DNA of 38,452 nucleotides from Spirochaetaceae bacterium (lineage in GTDB: Bacteria; Spirochaetota; Spirochaetia; DSM-27196; PWMO01). Below, one piece after another: positions 1 to 8,300 of the stretch. Location of the stretch: positions 1 through 38,452 of the forward strand of contig RECP01000116.1 in assembly GCA_007693945.1 (NCBI GenBank), given 5' to 3'. Both the position numbers and the translations under genes were made by a program. The notes under the pieces were generated by a model. That model worked only from the letters and a program-made list of their open reading frames with translations. It was not told where the DNA came from and made no database searches. Within the stretch, counting starts at the first letter, position 1, and every line of letters starts with the position of its first letter.

Positions 1-2
1 GG

Positions 3-206
3 CCCAACCTGTTTCTTTGGCTGCATCCGACGCTCGAATGGTTCACCCAGCCGCTAAGTACGTTACGACAAAGAATCGAAGAATCCATCAGTACTGTTGG
101 TCCTTACCGTTTCTGCTTCCAGATAAGTGAAGACGTACCACCACAATGGCACATTACCGTACCTGCTGTGCTCGAAACCCTGCGGCAGGTGGCGCCGCGG
201 TCTTGA
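3..206 (+). CDS. C-terminal fragment of an unassigned protein (5' end outside window)
   Basis: An open frame runs from the window edge to a TGA at 204-206 and gives 67 residues that look like the folded end of a protein (PNLFLWLHPTLEWF near the edge, ISEDVPPQW near residues 46-54). The start lies outside the window. I do not recognise the family with confidence. The ending faintly recalls uroporphyrinogen-decarboxylase-like proteins that accompany sugar operons, but this is unverified. The gene runs in the same direction as the LacI-type regulator 30 bp downstream, so it may be part of the locus that regulator controls. Confidence 0.5.
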   Translation, partial: PNLFLWLHPTLEWFTQPLSTLRQRIEESISTVGPYRFCFQISEDVPPQWHITVPAVLETLRQVAPRS

Positions 207-231
207 TAACGAGATGAACAATAACCATAAT
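203..231 (+). promoter_or_regulatory. Candidate promoter of the lacI-type gene, leaderless geometry
   Basis: TTGATA (203-208), a 17-bp spacer and CATAAT (226-231) are followed after only 5 nt by the ATG at 237. No Shine-Dalgarno sequence precedes the ATG. The predicted transcription start falls on or next to the start codon, so the mRNA would be leaderless. The -35 box overlaps the TGA of the upstream gene. Confidence 0.45.
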
Positions 232-236
232 GCCCT

Positions 237-1259
237 ATGGTCACACTGAAGGATATCGCTTTACAGGCAGGTGTTAATGCGTCCACCGTGTCTCGAGCCC
301 TGGGCGATAGCCGTGAGGTCAGTGATGAGATGAAGCGCAAGATTCGTGACATCGCGCGCAAGCTTGATTACACCCCTAATGCCTATGCCCGCGCCCTGGT
401 AGGCAAGTCAAGTGCGACCATCGGACTGATCCTGCCGGAAGTCCGCAGTAACTACTATGCCAGGATTGCAAATGCTATCGAGCATGAGTTCCAGAAGCAG
501 GGATACTCGATCGTCATCGGTCTGACTGAATTTGAGTACAAGCACGAGGTGAAAAGCCTTGAAATCCTCGGGATGAGGCAGGTAGACGGGATTCTGCTTA
601 CCGGTGCGATGTACACGCAGACCAGAAAGACGCTGGACAGAATCCGTGACGGGTATCGGATTCCAATCGTGCTGCTCGATGCAATCTCGCGCATCAAGGG
701 ATACGATCACGTCGTCATCGACAATCGAAACAGCATAGCCACCGCGGTAGCACGCTGCGAAGAGAGCGGGATTCGCACTTTCGGCTTCATCGGGGATCAG
801 ATCGCGCATCGGGGACGGCTACCACGTTTCAGACACGCCTTGGCCGAACGATCGCTGAACCTGGCCGAAGAGGCTACGATTATCACGCAGGAGCGCTTCG
901 AACACGGTGGCTACCTGGGAATGAAGGCGCTGCTGGCACTGCCGCGTCCGCCACGAGCCGTATTCGCCGCCTACGATAACATGGCGATTGGCGCGCTACG
1001 CGCGATATACCAGGCGGGGTTATCAGTACCGGAAGATATGGCGGTTTTCGGGTACGATGACATACGGGAGGGCGAGTATCTGTTCCAACCCCTGACCACT
1101 ATTCATGCACCGGTAGAAGAAATGGCCCGGATCGGAGTCAACCTCATCACGGACCGTATCAGTGGCAGCATGCACGAGAACCAACCCGTGCGCTCAATCC
1201 ACGTCAAGGCTACCGCGGTCTTTCGCGATACAACACCCAAAGGCCGCCGCGGCGAATAG
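237..1259 (+). CDS. LacI/GalR-family transcriptional regulator
   Basis: 340 residues, the normal length for the family. Residues 2-23 form the classic LacI helix-turn-helix (VTLKDIALQAG then STVSRALG), followed by a hinge helix with NAYARALVGKSS around 48-59. Residues 60-335 form a periplasmic-binding-protein-like effector domain (TIGLILPEV, DGILLTG, VFGYDDI). Members are cytoplasmic dimeric or tetrameric repressors, or catabolite regulators, that respond to sugars or sugar phosphates. The ligand cannot be told from sequence. The start at 237 begins right at the helix-turn-helix, as is usual. There is no ribosome-binding site, but a promoter lies 5 nt upstream. It may control the truncated gene before it. 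Confidence 0.9.
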   Translation: MVTLKDIALQAGVNASTVSRALGDSREVSDEMKRKIRDIARKLDYTPNAYARALVGKSSATIGLILPEVRSNYYARIANAIEHEFQKQGYSIVIGLTEFEYKHEVKSLEILGMRQVDGILLTGAMYTQTRKTLDRIRDGYRIPIVLLDAISRIKGYDHVVIDNRNSIATAVARCEESGIRTFGFIGDQIAHRGRLPRFRHALAERSLNLAEEATIITQERFEHGGYLGMKALLALPRPPRAVFAAYDNMAIGALRAIYQAGLSVPEDMAVFGYDDIREGEYLFQPLTTIHAPVEEMARIGVNLITDRISGSMHENQPVRSIHVKATAVFRDTTPKGRRGE

Positions 1260-1291
1260 CCGAGCTAACTGCACCAAAACAACGCGGGGAA

Positions 1292-1318
1292 TTGACTACT
1301 TGCTTAGAGGAATATACC
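1292..1318 (+). promoter_or_regulatory. Candidate promoter of the CoADR-rhodanese gene
   Basis: TTGACT (1292-1297) is followed after 15 bp by TATACC (1313-1318), or after 17 bp by TACCAA (1315-1320). The ATG at 1327 is only 8 or 6 nt further on. AGAGGA near 1305-1310 is too far from the ATG to be a good ribosome-binding site, so a leaderless transcript is possible. Confidence 0.35.
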
Positions 1319-1326
1319 AATAGCTC

Positions 1327-3342
1327 ATGAAACCTTCTCCGGCGCAACCCATGACGGTTCTGATCGTAGGCGGTGTAGCCGCCGGGGCTACGGCTGCCGC
1401 TCGTGCGCGGCGCGTCAGTGAGCACGCCCGCATTATCGTACTGGAGGCCGGCCCGTACATCTCGTTTGCCAACTGCGGGCTGCCTTACTACCTGGGACGC
1501 GAGATCGCCGATCGCGACGAACTGATACTGCAGCAGCCCGAGGAGTTTGCGCGTCGCTACCGCGTGGAGATCTTCACCCATACCGAAGCAGTGGCCATCG
1601 ATCGCGCGGGCAGGGTGGTGACGGCGCGGCGGTTCCACCCGACCCTCGATGTTTCCGAAGAGCTGGAGTTTGATTATGACACCCTGGTCCTGGCCCAGGG
1701 TGGTCGGCCGGTGCGGCCGGCACTGCCGGGGGCCACGCTGCCGCACGTCCTTCCACTTTGGACTATCCCGGATATGGATGCTCTCGAGGCTGCCGTAGCC
1801 GCCGGGGAAACGCGCTCTGCTGTGGTACTGGGCGGCGGCTTCATCGGACTGGAAACCGCCGAAGCGCTGCGGCGCCGCGGCCTGGAGGTATCGATTGTCG
1901 AAATGGCGCCTCACGTGATGCCGAACCTCGACGACGAAATTGCAGCGGCGCTGGAAGAGGAACTGCGGCGCAACGGCGTGCGGGTCTACAGCGGACGCTG
2001 TGCGGCACAGATCACGGCCGACGCCGTCCAGCTCGACGATCAGACCTCGATCAGCGCCGAGCTGGTGGTTCTGTCGGTGGGTGTTGCACCCGTCCTGCGG
2101 TTGGCGCGCGAAGCGCGACTCGCGATCGGCTCTTCGGGAGCCATTGCAGTCGATGAGTTCCTGCGTACCAGCGATCCGCGTATCTTTGCCGCCGGAGACA
2201 TGATCGAGATCGTTCACCGCATCAGTGGCAACACCCAGCGGCTGCCGCTGGCCGGCCCCGCCAATCGGCAGGGGCGCGTCGCCGGCAGTAACGCGGTCAG
2301 TGATCCGGAACGCTACCTGCGCTATCGTGGCTCCGTCGGTACGACCGTTATCAAGCTGTTTGAAATTGAAGCGGGCTCAACCGGCCTCTCGCGCAGTCAG
2401 GCCGCCCGCGCGGGAATCGACGCGCACGCGGCCACCGTCCATACGCTCAATCATGCCGGCTACTACCCCGGCGCGCGCGACCTGACCCTCAAACTGGTCT
2501 ACGAGCCTGATTCGGGACGTCTACTCGGCGCGCAGGCGGTGGGCGCCGGCGTGGACAAGCGTATCGACATAGTCGCAACGGCACTGACCGCCGGCATGAC
2601 CGTCGAAGACCTGGCCGAACTCGATCTGGCCTACGCTCCGCCGTTCTCTTCCGCCAACGATGCGGTACACGTCGCGGCGTTTGTGGCGCAGAACCGCCGC
2701 TCCGCTGCAGCGCCGGGCATCACCGTTGATGAACTGGATGGCGTCTACCGCCCGGGGCAGAGCGTGATCCTGGACGTCCGCAGCCGCCAGGAGTTCGAGG
2801 CCGCCAACGTAGAGGGCGCGGTCAACATCGACGTTGATCAGCTGCGCGATCACCTGAAAGAACTCGATCCCGGGCGCCCGATCCTGGTCCACTGCGCATC
2901 CGGCTATCGCGCGCACCTCGCCACCCGCATCCTGCGTCAGCACGGCTTTAGCGATGTCACCAACATCCTCGGCGGCTTCACCAGCATCGAACGCCACGCC
3001 AGTGTGCGGCCGTTTGCGCAATTGGACGTCACAGTCCGCGGTGTGGCGCTGCCCGGTCGCCACAAGACACACGGGAGGCATCCGGAAACGCCGCTGATAG
3101 TCGATGTGCGCAGCCCCGAAGAGTACCGTGCCGGTCACATCCACGGAGCGTTCAACATTCCGGTCAACGAAATCATGTCACGCTTCCATGAGCTCGCCGA
3201 GGCCGATGAGCAGATTGTTCTCTACTGTGCCAGCGGATCCCGCAGCGAGTATGCGCGCATGATCCTGAGCCAGCTGGGAGTCAAGAACGTCGAGAACGGC
3301 GGCGGCTACCAGGAGATGCTACGCAGGTTTCCGGCACCCTGA
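1327..3342 (+). CDS. CoA-disulfide reductase-like flavoprotein with two rhodanese domains
   Basis: 671 residues. Residues 8-450 are a pyridine nucleotide-disulfide oxidoreductase of the CoADR type: an FAD-binding GGVAAGATAAARARR near 15, the single redox cysteine C50 in SFANCGLPYYLG, an NAD(P)H site VVLGGGFIGLE near 166-176, a second FAD motif FAAGD near 287-291, and the family tyrosine regions GYYPGA (378-383) and YAPPFS (436-441). Residues about 464-555 are a rhodanese domain with C523 in HCASGYR, and about 585-668 a second one with C634 in YCASGSR. CoADR-rhodanese fusions usually carry one rhodanese and act on CoA disulfides, CoA persulfides or polysulfide; two is less common. Probably cytoplasmic, in persulfide or thiol homeostasis. 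An internal ATG at 1351 is an alternative start. Confidence 0.88.
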   Translation: MKPSPAQPMTVLIVGGVAAGATAAARARRVSEHARIIVLEAGPYISFANCGLPYYLGREIADRDELILQQPEEFARRYRVEIFTHTEAVAIDRAGRVVTARRFHPTLDVSEELEFDYDTLVLAQGGRPVRPALPGATLPHVLPLWTIPDMDALEAAVAAGETRSAVVLGGGFIGLETAEALRRRGLEVSIVEMAPHVMPNLDDEIAAALEEELRRNGVRVYSGRCAAQITADAVQLDDQTSISAELVVLSVGVAPVLRLAREARLAIGSSGAIAVDEFLRTSDPRIFAAGDMIEIVHRISGNTQRLPLAGPANRQGRVAGSNAVSDPERYLRYRGSVGTTVIKLFEIEAGSTGLSRSQAARAGIDAHAATVHTLNHAGYYPGARDLTLKLVYEPDSGRLLGAQAVGAGVDKRIDIVATALTAGMTVEDLAELDLAYAPPFSSANDAVHVAAFVAQNRRSAAAPGITVDELDGVYRPGQSVILDVRSRQEFEAANVEGAVNIDVDQLRDHLKELDPGRPILVHCASGYRAHLATRILRQHGFSDVTNILGGFTSIERHASVRPFAQLDVTVRGVALPGRHKTHGRHPETPLIVDVRSPEEYRAGHIHGAFNIPVNEIMSRFHELAEADEQIVLYCASGSRSEYARMILSQLGVKNVENGGGYQEMLRRFPAP

Positions 3343-3362
3343 GCCGCGCGGCCGGTACCGGC
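3340..3362. terminator. GC-rich palindromes at the convergent end of the CoADR gene
   Basis: The TGA stop runs straight into GCCGCGCGGC (3343-3352) and then the perfect palindrome GCCGGTACCGGC (3351-3362), between two convergent genes. No T-run follows, so termination is possible but unproven. Confidence 0.25.
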
Positions 3363-3379
3363 GCTACCGATGACCGACC

Positions 3380-4528
3380 CTACCTGATGCTGCGCAGCCG
3401 GGCGGACGGCACGGTGTAGACCTTTACAAACAGATACTCGTCATCAGAGATCAGGCCCCAGTAGGTGAGCGTAAACACCGCCTGCCAGGTGCCATCCAGG
3501 TCGCGCTCATGCGCGAAATGCAGCCTTCCGGCCGGAAACGATCCGCGCGGCTCACCAGATGCACTCCATACCGCCCAGCGGTCGCTGGTGCGGGTCAGAA
3601 TGTCACCGTTTGCCAGCACCGTCTCGACACGGCCCGTAGTAAGCGCCAGCGGCACGTACTCCGGTTCACCGGAGAAAGCAACGTAGGTCCGGTAGCGGTT
3701 GGCGTCTGCAAATCCGGCGTAGCTCCGCGTGACCCAATCGCCGTTGACTGGAACCCGCGCCAGTACTACGCGGCCGCACTCGGGAGCAACGGCAGGTATT
3801 TCGGCCTGCGCAACTTCATCCGAGCTGTCGCTGAATCTCTCGGGGGCGGGGGGATCTTCGATGGGGTCTTCGATCCCGAATCGCTCGGCAAACAGCGTGG
3901 TTCCCGACAGGCTTGACGCGCTTAATGCCGCCAGCCGCTGGTCTTCAACCGGCGGCCAGGCGGGGGCATACGCCCCCGCAGCGGCCACCGGCGTGCCGAC
4001 AACCTCATCGGTTAGACTGTGGCTTCGAATTGTCTCACTGCCGCCGGTTGCCAGTGCCGCGGCCTCGAAATCCCGTAGCCCGGGACGGCAACGGTAGAGC
4101 ACCAGCTTCTCCTTGTCCCCTGCCGCGCGCAGGGCGTGCACCACGTGAAAGGGATCGGCGGCTACGGAGTGAATCATCAGGTCAAGCTCAGCATCAACGC
4201 GGGAGAGTTGCAGCGGATCGTCGTCATCGACTGTTACCGAAAACCCTCTGACCCATCCGTCGCTCCGGATCACAAAGTAGCCCAGCGGCTCACCAGCCGC
4301 CGCATCAAACGCACTCACCAGAGACGGGTAGTAGTAGATAGCGCGCGCGTACGGTTCGATGCTGCCCCCCAGTGAACCGCGCCGCAGTGCAAACGACTGC
4401 CGCAGCGTCATCTGATCGGCGCTGGCCAGCGAGACAGACAGATCCACGTCGACCGGCGGCAGCGTACAGCTTGCCGCCGCCAGCAATGAGAACAGAAGAA
4501 GCGTTACTCTCCGCGCAACCGCAATCAC
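3380..4528 (-). CDS. Putative lipoprotein of unknown function
   Basis: 382 residues. The N-terminus has a short positive region, a hydrophobic stretch TLLLFSLLAAAS and a cysteine at 21 that fits a relaxed lipobox, so the mature protein is probably a lipid-anchored envelope protein. The rest is soluble and mixed beta-rich, with an acidic Pro-rich linker (IEDPIEDPPAPERF around 220). I recognise no domain. The start is a GTG at 4526-4528 with no ribosome-binding site. A strong TATAAT promoter ends 8 nt upstream, which suggests a leaderless message. It is divergent from the beta-barrel gene at 4580 and convergent with the CoADR gene. Confidence 0.75.
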   Translation of the reverse strand: MIAVARRVTLLLFSLLAAASCTLPPVDVDLSVSLASADQMTLRQSFALRRGSLGGSIEPYARAIYYYPSLVSAFDAAAGEPLGYFVIRSDGWVRGFSVTVDDDDPLQLSRVDAELDLMIHSVAADPFHVVHALRAAGDKEKLVLYRCRPGLRDFEAAALATGGSETIRSHSLTDEVVGTPVAAAGAYAPAWPPVEDQRLAALSASSLSGTTLFAERFGIEDPIEDPPAPERFSDSSDEVAQAEIPAVAPECGRVVLARVPVNGDWVTRSYAGFADANRYRTYVAFSGEPEYVPLALTTGRVETVLANGDILTRTSDRWAVWSASGEPRGSFPAGRLHFAHERDLDGTWQAVFTLTYWGLISDDEYLFVKVYTVPSARLRSIR

Positions 4529-4532
4529 TGCA

Positions 4533-4561
4533 TTGAATTATAGTGCGAGCCAAAGCATAAT
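4533..4561 (+). promoter_or_regulatory. Candidate promoter of the beta-barrel gene
   Basis: TTGAAT (4533-4538), a 17-bp spacer and CATAAT (4556-4561). The predicted start near 4568 leaves a very short leader containing GGAGG (4569-4573) before the ATG at 4580. The element overlaps the oppositely directed promoter of the lipoprotein gene. Confidence 0.45.
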
Positions 4562-4565
4562 ACAA
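4537..4565 (-). promoter_or_regulatory. Candidate promoter of the lipoprotein gene, overlapping the divergent promoter
   Basis: On the minus strand TTGTAT (4560-4565), 17 bp and a perfect TATAAT (4537-4542), then 8 nt to the GTG start at 4528. It shares nearly all of its length with the plus-strand promoter, so the two would be expected to compete for RNA polymerase. Confidence 0.5.
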
Positions 4566-4579
4566 ACTGGAGGACAACG

Positions 4580-5227
4580 ATGTGCAGACGCTGGTTGCTG
4601 ACCGTGACGGTCCTGTTGCTGTGTGGTGCGCTCCCCGTCAGCGCACAAGACGCCGACGCGGGCGCGGGGACTGATCATCAAGACCGCTCGACGCTGCAGC
4701 GTGGCGGCTGGTTTGTCTCAGGCTACAGCAGCGCCTTTGGGTTTGCCGCCTGGGTCAACGCCGATTCGGCCGACGGTGAAGCCGACTCCAGCGCGCAAGG
4801 GCTCAGCCTGGCTATCGCCGGCGGTTACTTCGTGGCCGACCATCTGGCGGTCGGACCGGAGGTCAGCATCGGGTTCACCCGATTGGTCGATCCGGGCGAC
4901 AGCGTCCGAACCGAGGTCGAACTTGCGTTGGGTCTGCAGGGCGCCTACTTCCTGGAGCTGCCCGATTGGCGTTGGGTTCCGCTGGGGCGGCTGGCGGTGG
5001 CCTACGAACGCACGTCGGTCAGGGATGACGCAGAGGTCAAGGACCGGATCGAGAACGGGTTCTCGATCTCACCCAAACTGGGCGTGTTGTATTTCTTCAC
5101 CAACCGATTGACCGGTGGAGCCGAGGCAGTCTACCGGTTTACGCGCAAGACCACCGATAGCGGCGACACAACCGTCCTTTCTCACGCGGCGGGGCTGGCG
5201 ATCGGCGTAACGCTGTTCTTCCCCTGA
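4580..5227 (+). CDS. Putative outer-membrane beta-barrel-like protein
   Basis: 215 residues. A signal peptide with core LLTVTVLLLCGALP ends in VSA-QD (cleavage near residue 22). The mature part alternates glycine/aromatic-rich strands (SLAIAGGYFVADHLAVG, LALGLQGAYF, SPKLGVLYFF, GLAIGVTLFFP), as in small OmpA/OmpW-like or OMP_b-brl barrels, and ends close to an aromatic residue. The role is probably a structural or porin-like outer-membrane protein; no specific family is assigned. GGAGG 6-10 nt before the ATG supports the start. Transcribed divergently from the lipoprotein gene. Confidence 0.75.
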   Translation: MCRRWLLTVTVLLLCGALPVSAQDADAGAGTDHQDRSTLQRGGWFVSGYSSAFGFAAWVNADSADGEADSSAQGLSLAIAGGYFVADHLAVGPEVSIGFTRLVDPGDSVRTEVELALGLQGAYFLELPDWRWVPLGRLAVAYERTSVRDDAEVKDRIENGFSISPKLGVLYFFTNRLTGGAEAVYRFTRKTTDSGDTTVLSHAAGLAIGVTLFFP

Positions 5228-5243
5228 GCCGGCCGGGCCGGCT
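5227..5243. terminator. GC-rich hairpin directly after the beta-barrel gene
   Basis: Perfect inverted repeat AGCCGGC / GCCGGCT with a 3-nt loop. It begins at the last base of the TGA stop, in the 128-bp gap between convergent genes. There is no T-run, so it would be a weak intrinsic terminator or a 3'-end stabiliser. I see nothing else in 5244-5355. Confidence 0.3.
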
Positions 5244-5355
5244 GCCATAGGACCGCGGTTCCGCGCCACTGCGTGCGCTTGAGACGCGCAAATCGATCAG
5301 GATAGGCTGCACTTGCCCGTTCCGTGCTGCTACGGATGCCCGCGCGTATCTCACC

Positions 5356-8300
5356 CTATTCCAGCCGCCTGAACGCCGCGCACAGTGTGATATCTTCGGC
5401 GGTGCGAATCACGATCACGGCGGAGTCGGATGGCGGCGTCCCGCCAACTGCGGAAACGGCAGCCTGCAGGTCACCCCGCCAGCCGGCAAAGCGGTAGCCG
5501 GCGGCCGGTACCGCGTGCAGCTGCAGCGGAACGTCTCCAAACCAGATCCCGCTCCATAATGAAGGATCCTCGACACCCGGCGTGCCCTCGCGCACATCCA
5601 CGAACCCGACCCGCACGTAACCGCCGACCGGGTCCTGGTTCCGCACCAGCAGAGAGTACCTCCCGCGCACGGGGTAGCCTCGACGGCCGAAATAGGCCTC
5701 AAGATAGTCGCGGTCGAATAGCGGCCGTTTTGACACAAACTTCCTGTGAGAATCAACTTGATTCCGCCAGTATTCGACCGATTCGGGGTACCCCCAGCGC
5801 TCGATATGCTCGCCGATCTCGGGCGCCAACAGCGCCGCGGCGGCGTCTATCGCCGCGCTCATCCGACGCGGCTGCAGTACCGTGTTCAGCAGCGAAGCAA
5901 ATCGGTTGATGAACAGGGTACGGAACTGGTCGTTGTGGAACAGGTTAACGATCATGGCGGTCTTTGCGGCATCGGCATCGGCGTCTGAGGTTTGATCCTG
6001 CGTCTGTGTGGCGCCGAAACCGTCAGCGGCGTAATACTCAATGGTGTTGTGCTGATACATGAACGCGTTGTCGAAATCCCACGTGTGCCAGCGCCAGCGG
6101 CCGTCGTGACCGCGGGGTGCGAGCGGGTCGAAATCGGTCCGTTTGCGCCAGACCGCTATGTGCTTGTCGATCCCGTCCCGATCGGCGGAGTAGATCCGCA
6201 CGATGTTGTAGTCGATGAAGCTCAGCACATCCATCTCGCGTTGCACACGCTCATAGTTTCCGGCGTCCCGCATATCCTGCTCGACGATGAAGCGGTGCAG
6301 TTCGAAGAACGGACGGTTCTCACCGGGGCGCCCCTCACGCAGCTGCGAATCGTAGCCGAACGGTCCCTCGACCACAATGACATCGTCCGCGGCGATGCCG
6401 TAGTTGGCCTCGACATAGAAGCGGTCGAAGCGCTCGCGCAGATTCTTGATGCCCCAGTACTCTCCGTTGATGAAGTGGACCACGGGCCGATAACGCAGCA
6501 AGTCGACCTCGACGTGATCGGCCAGCCAATGCTGAATGACCGCGTCCTGCAGATGACTGCGGAACAAGCTCTGGCCGGAACGCAGTATCAGGCGCTTGTA
6601 GCTGTCGATCGATGATTGCGGACTGCCGCGCCCGACGGCGTCCGGGAAGACCGGATACTCGAAGGAACCGGTGGCCGAGTAGCTCTTGCGCGCGTAGAGC
6701 CGCAGCGATTTCAGCGGGTGTGCCCGCGAGTAGGTGCCGTGAACACGGATTCCGCCGTCGAGCGCGAAGGATCGGCTGCCGTCGGCCTCAAAGAACTCGA
6801 TGTGTGCCGGGCGCTCCCACGACTGACTGTAGTTTGCCTGCTGTGCCATCCAGATACCGTCGTACGGTTGCGACTCTTCGTATATGCGCCCCGGGACGTA
6901 GATACCGTCGTCAAAGTCGAAGAGCCCCGACGATGGAGTTGTGAGCGCTACCACCGGCAGCGTGAACCGTTCTTCACCGTCGGCCACCACAAAGAACGTG
7001 GCACTCACGACGTCGCTGACCTGCACCTGTCCGCCCTGCTGCCCATCCGCCGGGCTATCGATGTACGCCGCGGCGCGGACTACCGTGCCGCGCAGCGGGC
7101 CGCTTCGCGGCGGCTGCCACTGCCAGAACCGGGCGTTGGGTGAAGTAGTATCGATATGGACAATGCGCGGCACTCCGCGCAGCGCAGCGGCGACGGTGTA
7201 GCCTTCCTCTCGCTGGTCACGGATGGCAATCGGTCCGTCATAGCGGTACGTGCGCTGATACCAGGTTTCCAGTTCCCCGGTCGCATGGTTCCCGACGCGG
7301 TAGGCAACCGGGTCATCCGTCGCGGCAGGGTCGGGAAGCGAACCGTCCAGCGTGTAGTAGATGGTGACCGGCTGGTTGTCCGCAGCGGCTCTGCGCGACG
7401 CCGCCGCGTCCTCGGTTCGCGCCCTGATCACGAGGTCAAAGCCCTGCCTGTGGAAGCCGCTGGAATGCGAGAACCACAGGTTGCGGTAGCGGTGGCCATC
7501 TTTGTTGGCGAATCCGGGAGTCGGTACGGCAAACGTCGTCGCCGTCAGCTCGCCGGGGTCTAGCCTGCCGTAGGAGCGGTCGCGCGGCAGCGGCGGTATC
7601 AGCAGGGCATCAACCCGAGAGCGGCCGTCCGGGCCAGTCAGTACCGCGGCCTCACCGCCGGAGCTGATCCGAAAGCCGGTGTGAAAACGTCCGTCGGGGC
7701 CGACCGTATCCCGGCCGGAAGCCCACACCAGCAGATGCTCACCGGCCCCCACTACCGCTCCTTCCGGAAACCGCCAGCGGGCACTGCGGTCCCGGTGATC
7801 CGAAAGATAGTAGCCCGCAAGATCAACCGCCGACGAACCGGGATTGTACAGCTCGATCCAGTCGGGATAGGAACCGCTGCCATCGTCAATAGTCGATCCG
7901 TTGGAACTCATCACCTCGTTGATCACGATCTCACGGCTCAGAGGCGGCGGCAGCTCCTGCGGGTGCCGGCGGGCCACATTCTCCCAGTACGGCGCCAGCA
8001 CCGCGTAGCCGTCTTCCTGGAAGAACGTCACCAGATTCTCGCGGATATCGACCTCGGCGTAGATACCGCGCTGCGCATCATCCTGCAGCGCGCCGCGCTG
8101 CATCAGCCGGGCCAGCGGTGTCAGATCTTCAATCCCGCAATTGCGCAGGTTCAGCCGCCGCAGGGCGGTCAACGATTCGAACACCTCGAGCTGCTCACCG
8201 ATCGGTACGTTACGCACGATCAGGGTCTGGAGTCTCGGCAGGCGCGACAGTGGTTCAACCGACTCGATCGTCGCGTTGGAGTGCAGATTCAGATAGACCA

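Noticed and set aside
1210..2217. 335-codon minus-strand frame opposite the CoADR gene
   Set aside because: The opposite strand carries a fully conserved flavoprotein. This frame is a shadow created by high GC at third positions.
5992..6615. Long plus-strand frame of 207 codons inside the CotH gene
   Set aside because: It lies wholly antisense to a gene with clear LRR, lamin-tail and CotH domains, and its translation shows no recognisable domain.
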